Positions 25,198 to 33,506 of a DNA stretch of 64,000 nt are shown in pieces. A program made the translations under genes and the position numbers. A model generated the notes under the pieces. The model ran no database searches. It saw nothing but the letters and a program-made list of their open reading frames with translations, and was not told the DNA's origin. The stretch comes from Acidobacteriota bacterium (lineage in GTDB: Bacteria; Acidobacteriota; Vicinamibacteria; Vicinamibacterales; UBA2999), in assembly GCA_016789705.1 (NCBI GenBank), contig JAEUQR010000129.1:1-64000 (forward strand), in the 5' to 3' direction. Positions within the stretch are counted from its first letter, which is position 1, and each line of letters starts with the position of its first letter.

Positions 25198-26117
25198 GAT
25201 GGTCGGAACAACGCGTCGGCGTAGGTGCCGGCGTCGAACGGCAGCAGGTCGTCGATGCCTTCGCCGACACCGACGAAGCGAATCGGCAGGCCCAGATCGT
25301 GCGCGATGGCCACCGCGATGCCGCCCTTGGCGGTGCCGTCGAGCTTCGTGAGCACGACGCCGGTTACGCCCGCGGCCGCCGCGAACTCACGGGCCTGCAC
25401 GAGACCGTTCTGCCCGACCGTGGCGTCGAGCACGAGCAACACCTCATGCGGCGCGCCCGGAATCTCGCGCGCGGTGATGCGGCGGATCTTCTCGAGCTCC
25501 GCCATGAGGTTCACGCGTGTGTGGAGCCGACCCGCCGTGTCGATGATGACCGTGTCGACGCCCCGCGCCTTGGCCGCCGTGAGCGCGTCGAAGACGACGG
25601 CCGCCGGGTCCGAGCCTTCGTTGGCACGGACGATGTCCACGCCGGCACGGGTGGCCCAGACCTGGAGCTGGTCGACGGCCGCGGCGCGGAAGGTGTCGGC
25701 GGCACAGATGAGCGTCTTCTGTCCGTCCTGCCGGACGCGATGGGCGAGCTTGCCCACCGTGGTGGTCTTGCCGGTGCCGTTCACGCCGACGATGAGCACG
25801 ACGCGCGGCGGCGAGGCCGGCTGCACGGGCGGCCTGGTGACACCGGCGAAGATGTCGCAGATCTCTTCGGTGAGCGCCGCCCGCAGACCGGCGCCGGTGC
25901 GCGGGCGCTTCTTCACGCCTTCGATGAGGCGGGCGGTCGCACCAAGGCCGACGTCGGCGCCGAGCAGCAGTTCCTCCAGCGCTTCGATCGTGTTGACGTC
26001 GAGCGCCGCCGTCTCACGCCCGGGCGCGTCGGCCCGGCCGACGATGTCGTCGAACCGCTGCGCCAGGCGCTCCGCCGTGCGCGCCAGGCCCCGTGTGAGA
26101 CGATCGAGCAGACCCAT
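25191..26117 (-). CDS. ftsY: Signal recognition particle receptor FtsY
   Basis: Membrane-associated GTPase that receives Ffh-ribosome complexes. The 308 residues comprise an N domain and a G domain with P-loop VGVNGTGKTTT (110-120), ADTFRAAAVDQL, DTAGRLHTRVNLMAEL and TKLDGTAKGG. The acidic A domain of E. coli FtsY is absent, as in many phyla. ATG 26117 is preferred to GTG 26123 because an extended -10 box ends only 7 nt upstream of it, so GTG 26123 would lie before the transcript start. Riboflavin genes follow with overlap; the ffh partner is downstream. Confidence 0.95.
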   Translation of the reverse strand: MGLLDRLTRGLARTAERLAQRFDDIVGRADAPGRETAALDVNTIEALEELLLGADVGLGATARLIEGVKKRPRTGAGLRAALTEEICDIFAGVTRPPVQPASPPRVVLIVGVNGTGKTTTVGKLAHRVRQDGQKTLICAADTFRAAAVDQLQVWATRAGVDIVRANEGSDPAAVVFDALTAAKARGVDTVIIDTAGRLHTRVNLMAELEKIRRITAREIPGAPHEVLLVLDATVGQNGLVQAREFAAAAGVTGVVLTKLDGTAKGGIAVAIAHDLGLPIRFVGVGEGIDDLLPFDAGTYADALFRPSW

Positions 26118-26124
26118 CTGCACG

Positions 26125-26133
26125 ATCTTAACA
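26125..26133 (-). promoter_or_regulatory. Extended -10 promoter of ftsY
   Basis: Minus strand TG-T-TAAGAT, reading 26133 to 26125. It ends 7 nt before ATG 26117, so the ftsY transcript would be leaderless within one base. It lies in the 46-nt gap between gpsA and ftsY. Confidence 0.5.
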
Positions 26134-26163
26134 GGGCGCTGCCCCGGGACCGAATCGCGGCAC

Positions 26164-27162
26164 TCAGTCGGTTTCGGCGCGCTGCCGCCGGCCCATCAGG
26201 TCGGCCACGGCCGCGGCCGGCGCCACGCGCCCGGCCAGGAGGGCATCGACCTGGGCGGTAATCGGCAGTTCCACGCCGAGCCTGGCCCCGAATGCCAGCG
26301 CGGCGTGCGTCGTCTTGACGCCTTCCGCCACCATCTTCATCCCGGCCACGATGTCCGGCAGCGTGCGGCCCTGGGCCAGCTCGAGGCCGACGTGCCGGTT
26401 GCGACTGAGCTGGCCCGTGCAGGTCAGCACGAGGTCGCCCATGCCCGCGAGGCCGGCCAGCGTCTCGCGCTCGCCGCCCGCGGCCACCGCGAGGCGCGAG
26501 ATCTCCGCCAGCCCGCGCGTGATGAGCGCGGCCAGCGCGTTGTGGCCGAGCCCCAGGCCCTCGACGACGCCGGCGGCAATCGCGATCACGTTCTTGAGGG
26601 CCCCGCCAAGTTCCACCCCGATCACATCGCTGCTCGCGTACAGCCGCAGGGCGCCCGAGCGGAACTCTTCCTGCACGTGGCGTACGGCGCCCTCGCTGGC
26701 GGAGGCCACGACGACCGCCGTGGGCAGTGAGCGCGCCAGCTCACGCGCGAAGCTCGGACCCGAGAGGGCCGCCACTTCGGCCACGTGGCTCCACTCGGCG
26801 CGGATCACCTGCGACATGCGGAGCAGCGTGCCGTCTTCGAGACCCTTGGTGGCACTGAGGACGACGGCGGCCGGATCCACGTGCGCGGCGCCCTGTCTCA
26901 ACACCTGGCGCAGCCCATGCGACGGCACGGCGACGACAACGAACTGCGCGCCGCCGAGCGCCGCCGGCAGGTCGGCGGTCGCGGCCAGCGTCTCCGGGAA
27001 GCCGATATCCGGCAGGTAGACCGCGTTGGCGCGCCGCGCGTTCATCTCGGTCACGAGTTCGGCATCGCGCGCCCACAACTGCACCTGGTGGCCCACGCGC
27101 GCCAGATGCACGGCAAGCGCCGTGCCCCAGCTGCCGGCGCCGACAACCGTCACACTACGCAT
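26164..27162 (-). CDS. gpsA: Glycerol-3-phosphate dehydrogenase [NAD(P)+]
   Basis: Reduces dihydroxyacetone phosphate to sn-glycerol 3-phosphate for phospholipids. The 332-residue protein has the Rossmann motif VVGAGSWGTALAVHLA (5-20), ATKGLEDGTLLRMS, LSGPSFARELA, the catalytic Lys in ELGGALKNVIAIAAG and GMGDLVLTCTGQLSRNR. ATG 27162 fits the first strand of the Rossmann fold; the longer open frame covers plsY. It overlaps plsY by 8 nt. The gpsA-plsY pair gives successive steps: G3P supply, then its acylation. Confidence 0.96.
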   Translation of the reverse strand: MRSVTVVGAGSWGTALAVHLARVGHQVQLWARDAELVTEMNARRANAVYLPDIGFPETLAATADLPAALGGAQFVVVAVPSHGLRQVLRQGAAHVDPAAVVLSATKGLEDGTLLRMSQVIRAEWSHVAEVAALSGPSFARELARSLPTAVVVASASEGAVRHVQEEFRSGALRLYASSDVIGVELGGALKNVIAIAAGVVEGLGLGHNALAALITRGLAEISRLAVAAGGERETLAGLAGMGDLVLTCTGQLSRNRHVGLELAQGRTLPDIVAGMKMVAEGVKTTHAALAFGARLGVELPITAQVDALLAGRVAPAAAVADLMGRRQRAETD

Positions 27163-27748
27163 GCGGCATCCCCCTGCGCGCCAGTCGATGCTCCGTGCCC
27201 CGACGAAGCCGGGCCAGATTCCCGCGGTGGCGCCATACGATGAGCAGTCCGGCGAGCGCACTGCCCCATACGACCGCCGTCGCCGCGCCGGTCATGGCCG
27301 TCGCAACCGGCAGTGCCACGCTGGCGATGAGCGATCCGGCCGACACCACGCGGGTCAGGGCAACCGTGAGCGCGAAGGCCAAGGCGGCGACGAGGGTCGC
27401 AACGGGCGCCAACAGGGCGAAGGCGCCGCACGCGGTCGCCACGCCCTTGCCTCCGTGGCCGCGCAGCCAGATCGGATACACGTGCCCGGCCACTGCGGCA
27501 ACGCCGGCCGCCACGGGATCGGCGCCCTCGACGGCCGCGGAGGTGAGCGCGACGGCGAGCGCGCCTTTGGCCATGTCGAGAATCATCACGGCCACGCCCA
27601 GCCGCGGCCCCGACACGCGATACATGTTCGTCGCGCCGACATTGCGGCTGCCAACGGCCCGGAGATCCACGCCGCCCCAGCGCCGGCCCGCCAGATAGCC
27701 GAGTGGCAGCGAGCCGATCGCGTAGCCGGTACAGGCCGAGAGGATCAC
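27155..27748 (-). CDS. plsY: Glycerol-3-phosphate acyltransferase PlsY
   Basis: Inner-membrane enzyme that acylates glycerol 3-phosphate with acyl phosphate from PlsX. The 197-residue protein has multiple hydrophobic helices and the three family motifs: GSLPLGYL near the N-terminus with SRNVGATNMYR (motif 1, about 34-44), HVYPIWLRGHGGKGVATACG (motif 2, about 89-108) and a C-terminal WRHRGNLARLRRGTEHRL (motif 3). GTG 27748 overlaps the cinA stop (GTGA). A partner plsX was not seen. Confidence 0.95.
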   Translation of the reverse strand: MILSACTGYAIGSLPLGYLAGRRWGGVDLRAVGSRNVGATNMYRVSGPRLGVAVMILDMAKGALAVALTSAAVEGADPVAAGVAAVAGHVYPIWLRGHGGKGVATACGAFALLAPVATLVAALAFALTVALTRVVSAGSLIASVALPVATAMTGAATAVVWGSALAGLLIVWRHRGNLARLRRGTEHRLARRGMPHA

Positions 27749-29037
27749 CGCGCGTCACTCGCGCGGACATAGCGCCGCAGCAGGTCGAGAGCCGTCGTGG
27801 CGGCGAGGGAACGGACGACGTGGCGATCGCCCGTGAAGCGCGACGTGCGGACCACGGTGCCTCGCCCGCCGGTGACCGCGAAGCACACGAGGCCCACCGG
27901 CTTCTCCTCCGAACCGCCACCCGGCCCGGCGATCCCCGTGATTGCGACCGCCACGTCGACGCCCGCCCGTGCCCGCACCCCTTCGGCCATCGCCGTCGCC
28001 ACAGGTTCACTCACGGCCCCGTGCGTCGCAAGGAGCGCGTCGGGCACGCCGAGCGCATCGACCTTGGCCGCGTTGCTGTAGGAGACGACCGCGCGGTCGA
28101 CCCACGCGCTCGATCCGGCCACGTCGGTGAGACGCGTCGTGACGAGGCCCCCGGTGCACGACTCGGCCAGCGCCACACGCCAGCCGCGCGCCGCCAGCAG
28201 TTCACCCACCGTGCGCTCGAGCGACCGCCCGTCGTCATTCACGACATCGTCGCCGAGCGCCGCCGCGAGCGCCGCCGCCGCGGCGTCGAGCCGGTGCGTG
28301 AGTGCACCCGCGTCGCCGCCATGACACGACAGGTGCAGTTCCACCGTCCCGAGGCTCGCGAGGATGGTCGTCGCAATCGGCAGCGGTTCGTCGCGCCACG
28401 GGGCGTAGATCGGCTGCGCCCGCTCGTCCACCCACGACTCGCTGCGGCCGGCCACGACGAGCGCCCGCTGCCGGATGAGGCCGCCGCCCCAGCGCGGCGT
28501 GACGTGGGTCGACAACGCGTCCTCGAGCATCGGCACCATCTCGCGCGGCGGGCCCGGCAGGAGCAGCATGGCGCGATCGCCGGCAGGAATCCACAGGCCC
28601 GGCGCCGTGCCGCGCTCATTGGGCACGACGGCGGCGCCGGCCGGCACCTGGGCCTGGCGCCGGTTGATGTCGGGCATGGTCAGCCCACGCCGCCCGAAGC
28701 GTTCGCGGATTCCGGCCAGCACGCCGGCGTCTTCCTGCATCGGCAGACCGAGGACGGCTGCGGCGACATCCCGCGTGCGATCGTCGTCAGTCGGGCCGAG
28801 CCCCCCGGTACACACGACGAGGTCGGCGCGCGCGAGTGCATGGCGGACGGCATCGGTGAGGTCGGCGAGGTCGTCGCCGACGACAGTCGTGAACCGCACG
28901 GCGAGCCCGTGGCGCTGCATGGCCGCGACGATGTGCGGCGAATTCGTGTCGGCCCGGCCGAGTGTGAGCAACTCGCTGCCCACGGCGATGACGGCCACGC
29001 CCGCCGGCGCCGCTGCCGGCGCACTCACGCCAGCCAT
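27745..29037 (-). CDS. cinA: CinA-family nicotinamide-nucleotide amidohydrolase/ADP-ribose pyrophosphatase
   Basis: Two-domain CinA. The N-terminal COG1058/MoCF domain (to about 170) shows VIAVGSELLTLGRADTNS and CTGGLGPTDDDRTRD; the C-terminal PncC deamidase domain (from about 265) shows ALAESCTGGLVTTRLTDVAGSS and AITGIAGPGGGSEEKPVGLV. In studied bacteria CinA repairs or recycles pyridine nucleotides (NMN deamidation, ADP-ribose hydrolysis). ATG 29037 is given; GTG 29028, which would make the GTGA overlap common in this run, is an equal candidate. It overlaps pgpA and plsY. Confidence 0.92.
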   Translation of the reverse strand: MAGVSAPAAAPAGVAVIAVGSELLTLGRADTNSPHIVAAMQRHGLAVRFTTVVGDDLADLTDAVRHALARADLVVCTGGLGPTDDDRTRDVAAAVLGLPMQEDAGVLAGIRERFGRRGLTMPDINRRQAQVPAGAAVVPNERGTAPGLWIPAGDRAMLLLPGPPREMVPMLEDALSTHVTPRWGGGLIRQRALVVAGRSESWVDERAQPIYAPWRDEPLPIATTILASLGTVELHLSCHGGDAGALTHRLDAAAAALAAALGDDVVNDDGRSLERTVGELLAARGWRVALAESCTGGLVTTRLTDVAGSSAWVDRAVVSYSNAAKVDALGVPDALLATHGAVSEPVATAMAEGVRARAGVDVAVAITGIAGPGGGSEEKPVGLVCFAVTGGRGTVVRTSRFTGDRHVVRSLAATTALDLLRRYVRASDAR

Positions 29038-29495
29038 CCCGGTGCCAGCCACAGCACGGCCTGCAACGCCGCCCACGCGTAGAGGCCGGCCGCCAGGTCG
29101 TCGAGCATGATGCCCCAGCCGCCATGGGCCTTCTCGAGTTGCCGCGCCGGCGGCGGCTTCACGATATCGAAGACACGGAACAGCAGGAATCCCAGCAGGG
29201 CCACCGGCCAGGTGAGGGGCGCCGCGATGAGCGTGACGCACATGCCCATCACCTCGTCGATGACGACGGGCCCGGGGTCGGTCGTGCCGAGGGCGCCTTC
29301 GGCCGCCGTCGCCGCGACGGCGCCGGCGACGAAGAGTGCGGTCACCACCGCAAGTTCCACGGCCACCGGCGCGCCGGCCAGCCGCACGCCCCACCACAGC
29401 ACGACGCCCACGGCCGACCCGACGGTGCCCGGCGCGAACGGAAAGAACCCGGTGTAACCCGCGCTGGCAAACGCGAGCGCGAGACGACTCATCAT
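29025..29495 (-). CDS. pgpA: Phosphatidylglycerophosphatase A
   Basis: Dephosphorylates phosphatidylglycerol phosphate to phosphatidylglycerol at the inner membrane. The 156-residue protein has the PgpA pattern: FASAGYTGFFPFAPGTVGSA at the N-terminus, a DPGPVVIDEVMGM metal-binding segment (about 73-85) and DIVKPPPARQLEKAHGGWGIMLDDLAAGLYA, here split across about residues 113-142. Four hydrophobic helices are present. ATG 29495 overlaps the RDD gene's stop (ATGA). It groups with plsY and gpsA in phospholipid synthesis. Confidence 0.93.
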   Translation of the reverse strand: MMSRLALAFASAGYTGFFPFAPGTVGSAVGVVLWWGVRLAGAPVAVELAVVTALFVAGAVAATAAEGALGTTDPGPVVIDEVMGMCVTLIAAPLTWPVALLGFLLFRVFDIVKPPPARQLEKAHGGWGIMLDDLAAGLYAWAALQAVLWLAPGWLA

Positions 29496-30370
29496 GCGCT
29501 GACCTTGACGACGCGCGTGTGCGCGATCTGATCGTGCACGGCGCGCCGATCGGCGCGGAACAGTGCGGGAAGGAAGCCGACGCCCGCGATGAGCCCGCCG
29601 GCGATGGCCGCGGCCACGCGCACGACGGCCCCGCCAAAGGTGAGCGCGCCGTCGGTGCTCTCGACCCGCAGGCCGGTGGCCATCTTGCCGAGCGTCTGGC
29701 CCCCGTTGGCGGTGAAGACGGCCAGGTAGGCCACGTTCAGGCCGATCACGAAGGCCGCCAGGGGCACGAGTGGGAGCGTCAGTACCTGCCCCATCGGCAC
29801 GCTTGCGATCTGCGCGGTCAGGTACACGACCGCGGCGTCGATCCCCGAGAGCAGCACCACATCGACCACGACCGACAGGAGTCGTGCGACCGGCGGCGCG
29901 GCCACGACGGCCTCCGGCGGCGGTTCGGCCTCTGTCGCGGCGTCAGCGGTCGACGACTCGAGCAGGACGGGACGCGGCCGGCGGACGACCGCCGGGGTGG
30001 CGCGGCTCCGGGGCCGTTCCGCCGTGCGCCGCACGGCGAGCGGCGTGCGGGCCGGCGGTGGCTGCGGATCCGCGAAGAGCGACGGCGGCAAGGGCACCGG
30101 CGCGGCGGACGCGCCGGCGGGAAGTGACGTCGGCGCCGCCGCCGCGAGCGGCAGATCGACGAGCGGCGCGGCGGCCTCGACGTTCAGATCCGCGTCGATG
30201 GTGGCTCTCGACGGCTCCCGGTACGAGGCATGGCGCGGCATGTCGGCGGCGCGCAGGGGCTCCGGAGACGCCGCGGCCTCCGCCGGCGCCATCAGCGAGA
30301 AGTCGTAGCCACAATGCCGGCAGCGATCCGACTCCTCGAAGCCCACGTAGGCGCACTTCGGACATTTCAT
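29492..30370 (-). CDS. Zinc-ribbon and RDD-domain membrane protein
   Basis: A 292-residue protein. The N-terminus is a zinc ribbon, CPKC at 3-6 and CRHC at 17-20. A long low-complexity Ala/Pro-rich linker (about 28-160) leads to a C-terminal RDD domain with helices near 162-182, 196-217 and 250-270; the Arg/Asp pattern is seen in ARLLSVVVDVVLLSGIDA and FRADRRAVHDQIAHTRVV. RDD proteins are small inner-membrane proteins, some with Na+/H+ exchange activity; the function here is unknown. It is coupled to the TPR-membrane gene upstream and pgpA downstream, and may work with the former, which shares a membrane location. Confidence 0.82.
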   Translation of the reverse strand: MKCPKCAYVGFEESDRCRHCGYDFSLMAPAEAAASPEPLRAADMPRHASYREPSRATIDADLNVEAAAPLVDLPLAAAAPTSLPAGASAAPVPLPPSLFADPQPPPARTPLAVRRTAERPRSRATPAVVRRPRPVLLESSTADAATEAEPPPEAVVAAPPVARLLSVVVDVVLLSGIDAAVVYLTAQIASVPMGQVLTLPLVPLAAFVIGLNVAYLAVFTANGGQTLGKMATGLRVESTDGALTFGGAVVRVAAAIAGGLIAGVGFLPALFRADRRAVHDQIAHTRVVKVSA

Positions 30371-31155
30371 GGCAGCCCCGCCTCCCGGCTGCCCGATCCC
30401 GCCGCCGCCAGCAGTTCACGCTGGACGCGTCCGCGCAGCGCCTGCGCGTCGGCATACGCGGCATCGCCCTGGTCGATGCGATCCAGCACCTGCAACGCAT
30501 CCGGCAGCTTTCCCGCCTCGAACAGCTGCCGCGCCCGCGACAGGTGCGCCTCGGACGCCGCGGGAACCGGCAGCGAGACCGCGTCCACATCGATCGCTGA
30601 GGTGGGAAGCGCCGACGGCGTGCTGTCCTCCGACAGGAAGACGGCTGCGCCGCCGATGGCGGCGATGGTCGCCGCCAGCAGCCACGGCCCGAGCCGGGAC
30701 GACGGCGCGCCGGTCGAGGGCCGGTCGCTGCGGCGCCACCGCGACCGGGCCGCCGCCGCCGGCGGCATCGGCGCGGCCACGTCGAGGAGTCCGATGCGAT
30801 GCAGCACCGGCAGCGCCTGTTCGTGTGGCGCGCCCCGCTCGACGGCCGCCGTCAGCAGCCGCCGGGCACGCTCCACATCGCCCTCGTCGAACGCCTGGAG
30901 CCCCTGGTGCATCAGCCCCTCGGACTCGCGCTGACGCTCGGCCTGCGCGCGCCGCGCCCGATCGATGTAGGCGCGGGCGCGGTCGTTGGTGCGGTCGAGG
31001 AACAGCACACGCGTCCAGACGTTGACGGCGTGGTCCATGCGGCCCGCGAAGTACTCGTCGAGTCCCGAGACGAGGAGCTGTTCGATGCGCGCCTCACGTT
31101 CGGCATCGGTCAGCGGAAGCGCGAGCGGCGAGTCGCCGGACGTCGGGTCGATCAT
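30367..31155 (-). CDS. TPR-like single-pass membrane protein
   Basis: A 262-residue protein I cannot name. It begins with TPR-like helices (EARIEQLLVSGLDEYFAGRM, then AVNVWTRVLFLDRTNDRARA, and GLQAFDEGDVERARRLL), then one membrane helix (about 160-177, LGPWLLAATIAAIGGAAVF), and a further helical segment with LFEAGKLPDALQVLDRIDQG. ATG 31155 is preferred because an extended -10 box lies at 31181-31173 and the frame further upstream crosses it. It is the first gene of the long minus-strand run and is coupled to the RDD gene. Confidence 0.75.
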   Translation of the reverse strand: MIDPTSGDSPLALPLTDAEREARIEQLLVSGLDEYFAGRMDHAVNVWTRVLFLDRTNDRARAYIDRARRAQAERQRESEGLMHQGLQAFDEGDVERARRLLTAAVERGAPHEQALPVLHRIGLLDVAAPMPPAAAARSRWRRSDRPSTGAPSSRLGPWLLAATIAAIGGAAVFLSEDSTPSALPTSAIDVDAVSLPVPAASEAHLSRARQLFEAGKLPDALQVLDRIDQGDAAYADAQALRGRVQRELLAAAGSGSREAGLP

Positions 31156-31172
31156 GCCTGCAAATCGCAGCG

Positions 31173-31181
31173 AGTATAGCA
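31173..31181 (-). promoter_or_regulatory. Extended -10 promoter at the head of the 31155-26164 unit
   Basis: Minus strand TG-C-TATACT, reading 31181 to 31173. Predicted start near 31166, giving an 11-nt leader before ATG 31155. It is divergent from the ftcD promoter 27 nt away. Confidence 0.5.
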
Positions 31182-31204
31182 CCGGGGTGCACGTCTCCCG
31201 GCTG

Positions 31205-31213
31205 TGATACAAC
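31205..31213 (+). promoter_or_regulatory. Extended -10 promoter of ftcD (leaderless spacing)
   Basis: TG-A-TACAAC at 31205-31213. The -10 hexamer ends 6 nt before ATG 31220, so transcription is predicted to begin on the start codon. The hexamer lacks the final T of the consensus, which makes this the weakest of the set. Confidence 0.4.
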
Positions 31214-31219
31214 CCGCCG

Positions 31220-32116
31220 ATGGCCTGGCTCGAGTGTGTGCCGAACGTGAGTGAAGGGCGCGATGCGCGGGCGCTCGATCGGATGACGGCACGGTTGTCA
31301 CAGGCGCCCGGTGTGCGCCTGCTCGACGTGCATCGCGACGCCGATCATCATCGCTCGGTGTTCACGCTCGTGGGCGAGGCGCCGGCCCTGACCGAGGCGC
31401 TCCTCGGGCTGTGCGACGAGGCCCTCGGCGCCATCGACCTGCGGCACCACCGCGGCGCGCATCCGCGCATCGGTGCCGTCGATGTCGTGCCCTTCGTGCC
31501 GCTCGGCCGCGCCACGATGGACGAGGCCGTCGCGGCGGCGCGAGCCACCGGCCGGGCGATCGCCGAGCGCTTCGGTATTCCGGTTTTCCTCTACGAGGAA
31601 GCGGCAACCGCCCCGCATCGGCGGCGCCTCGAGCAGGTACGCCGCGGCCGCTTCGAAGGGCTGGCCGGCAAGCTGCGGACGCCGGAGTGGGCGCCCGATT
31701 TCGGGCCCGCGTCACCACATCCGAGCTTCGGGGCGGTGGCGGTCGGCGCCCGCCGTATCCTCGTCGCCTACAACATCAACCTGGCAACCGACCGGCTCGA
31801 GATCGGCACTGCCATCGCGGCCGCCGTGCGGGCGAGCAGCGGCGGCCTGCCGCACGTCAAGGCGATGGCCCTGCCCCTGCCGGCCCGCGGCCTCATCCAG
31901 GTGTCGATGAACCTGACCGACGTGAACATCACGCCGCTCGCCGTGGTGTTCGACACGGTGGCGCGCGAAGCGGCACGGCACGGCGTGGCGGTGGCCGAGA
32001 GCGAGGTGGTGGGCCTCGTCCCGGCCGCCGCGCTCGCCGACGTGGCGGCCCGCTACCTCCGCGTGGCGGGGTGGTCGCCCGACAAGATCCTCGACACGCG
32101 GCTCCTGCCGGACTAG
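31220..32116 (+). CDS. ftcD: Glutamate formimidoyltransferase
   Basis: Transfers the formimino group of N-formiminoglutamate (last step of one histidine-degradation route) to tetrahydrofolate. The 298 residues contain only the formiminotransferase half: LECVPNVSEGRD at the N-terminus and DLRHHRGAHPRIGAVDVVPFVPL (about 73-94, split here), where His81 corresponds to the catalytic His82 of the mammalian enzyme, and VAYNINLATDR in the C-terminal subdomain. The cyclodeaminase half and hut genes are absent from the window. Monocistronic; its stop is 2 nt from the stop of the convergent ntrX. Confidence 0.93.
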   Translation: MAWLECVPNVSEGRDARALDRMTARLSQAPGVRLLDVHRDADHHRSVFTLVGEAPALTEALLGLCDEALGAIDLRHHRGAHPRIGAVDVVPFVPLGRATMDEAVAAARATGRAIAERFGIPVFLYEEAATAPHRRRLEQVRRGRFEGLAGKLRTPEWAPDFGPASPHPSFGAVAVGARRILVAYNINLATDRLEIGTAIAAAVRASSGGLPHVKAMALPLPARGLIQVSMNLTDVNITPLAVVFDTVAREAARHGVAVAESEVVGLVPAAALADVAARYLRVAGWSPDKILDTRLLPD

Positions 32117-32118
32117 CG

Positions 32119-33495
32119 CTACTCCAGCTCGCGGCGCGTCGGGGCGATGCCGAACGCGCGCATCTTCTTGTAGAGATTGCTGCGCTCGACGCCGAGGGCG
32201 TCGGCCGTGCGGGAGATGTTGCCCTGATGCGCCGCAAGGACCCGCAGGATGTAGCCGCGTTCGAAGGCGTCGCGTGCCTCGGCGAGCGGCGTGGCCGGGC
32301 CGGCCGCGGCGCCGCCCGGGGCGGCGGCCGCCGCCCCGCCGTCGTCGATGAAGCTGAGGTCCTCGGCCGTCACCGTCTGGTCGTGCACCATGATCAGCAG
32401 GCGCTCGATGACGTTGTGCAGTTCGCGCACGTTCCCCGGCCACGCGTAGTGCTGCAGCCGTGCCATCGCCTCGGGCGCGAAGCGCTTGACGCGCCGGCCG
32501 TATTCGGCCGCGAGCGTCGCCATGAAGTGCTCGGCCAGGCGCGGGATGTCCTCCATGCGATCGCGCAGCGGCGGCACGAAGATCGGCACGACGTTCAGGC
32601 GGAAGAACAGGTCCTCGCGGAACCGCCCGGCGCGAATCTCCTCCTGGAGATCTTTGTTGGTCGCCGCGACCACCCGCACGTCCACACGAATCGTCGCCGT
32701 GCCGCCGACCGGCTGCACCGCCTGTTCCTGCAACGCGCGCAGCACTTTGGCCTGCGTCTTCAGGCTCATGTCGCCGATTTCGTCGAGGAAGATCGTGCCG
32801 CCGTGGGCGTGCTCGAAGCGCCCGCGCCGATCGGCCACGGCGCCGGTGAAGGCGCCCTTCGTGTGGCCGAAGAGCTCCGATTCGATGAGCTCTTCCGGAA
32901 TCGCCGCGCAGTTGACCTCGACGAACGGGCCGGTGCGGCGGCGGCTGTGCGCGTGCAGCGTGCGGGCCACGAGTTCCTTGCCCGTGCCGTTCTCGCCGAG
33001 GATGAGCACACGGCCGTTGGTGGGCGCCGCGAGCAGCACCTGCTCGCGCAGGTGACGCATCACCGGGCTCTCCCCCACCATCACGTGCCGGCGGTCGACC
33101 TGTGCGCGCAGGTCGCGGTTCTCGACCTCGAGGGCGCGCTGCCGCAGTGCATTGCGCACGACGAGCACGGCCTTGTCGAGCGACAGCGGCTTCTCCACGA
33201 AGTCGAAGGCGCCGAGCTTGATGGCGCGCACCGCCGACTCCACGTTGCCGTGCCCCGAAATGACGACGACCTGGCTGTCGACCTTGCGCTCACGAAGACG
33301 CTGCAGGGTCTCGAGCCCGTCGATGCCGGGCATCCACACGTCGAGCAGCACGACGTCGAACTCCTGCTCGACCAGCCGCTCGAGACACGCCTCTCCTGAC
33401 TCCACGGCCTCGACCGTGTAGCCTTCGTCACGCAGCACGCCGCCAAGGGCGGAGCGTACGCCGGGTTCGTCGTCGACGATGAGAATCGCGGCCAT
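32119..33495 (-). CDS. ntrX: NtrC-family sigma54-dependent response regulator (NtrX-like)
   Basis: A 458-residue regulator: receiver domain (1-120; phospho-acceptor Asp52 in VVLLDVWMPG, acidic pair DD near 8-9, Lys102), AAA+ domain with Walker A LGENGTGKEL (166-175), the sigma54-contact loop GAFTGA (214-219), and a C-terminal Fis-type HTH (about 410-450, ISRTADALGVERSNLYKKM). The GAFTGA loop is intact, so it should activate RpoN promoters. It lies 11 nt downstream of its NtrY-like kinase. NtrX is the best match by context; a generic NtrC/AtoC-type name is equally safe. Confidence 0.93.
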   Translation of the reverse strand: MAAILIVDDEPGVRSALGGVLRDEGYTVEAVESGEACLERLVEQEFDVVLLDVWMPGIDGLETLQRLRERKVDSQVVVISGHGNVESAVRAIKLGAFDFVEKPLSLDKAVLVVRNALRQRALEVENRDLRAQVDRRHVMVGESPVMRHLREQVLLAAPTNGRVLILGENGTGKELVARTLHAHSRRRTGPFVEVNCAAIPEELIESELFGHTKGAFTGAVADRRGRFEHAHGGTIFLDEIGDMSLKTQAKVLRALQEQAVQPVGGTATIRVDVRVVAATNKDLQEEIRAGRFREDLFFRLNVVPIFVPPLRDRMEDIPRLAEHFMATLAAEYGRRVKRFAPEAMARLQHYAWPGNVRELHNVIERLLIMVHDQTVTAEDLSFIDDGGAAAAAPGGAAAGPATPLAEARDAFERGYILRVLAAHQGNISRTADALGVERSNLYKKMRAFGIAPTRRELE

Positions 33496-33506
33496 GGAGC
33501 GTCAGG

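Noticed and set aside
26118-26123. GTG 26123 as the ftsY start
   Set aside because: It lies between the -10 box and the predicted transcript start near 26118.
25198-26163. FMN riboswitch upstream of the rib genes
   Set aside because: ribD overlaps ftsY and no RFN-like conserved pattern was seen in the short gaps of this region.
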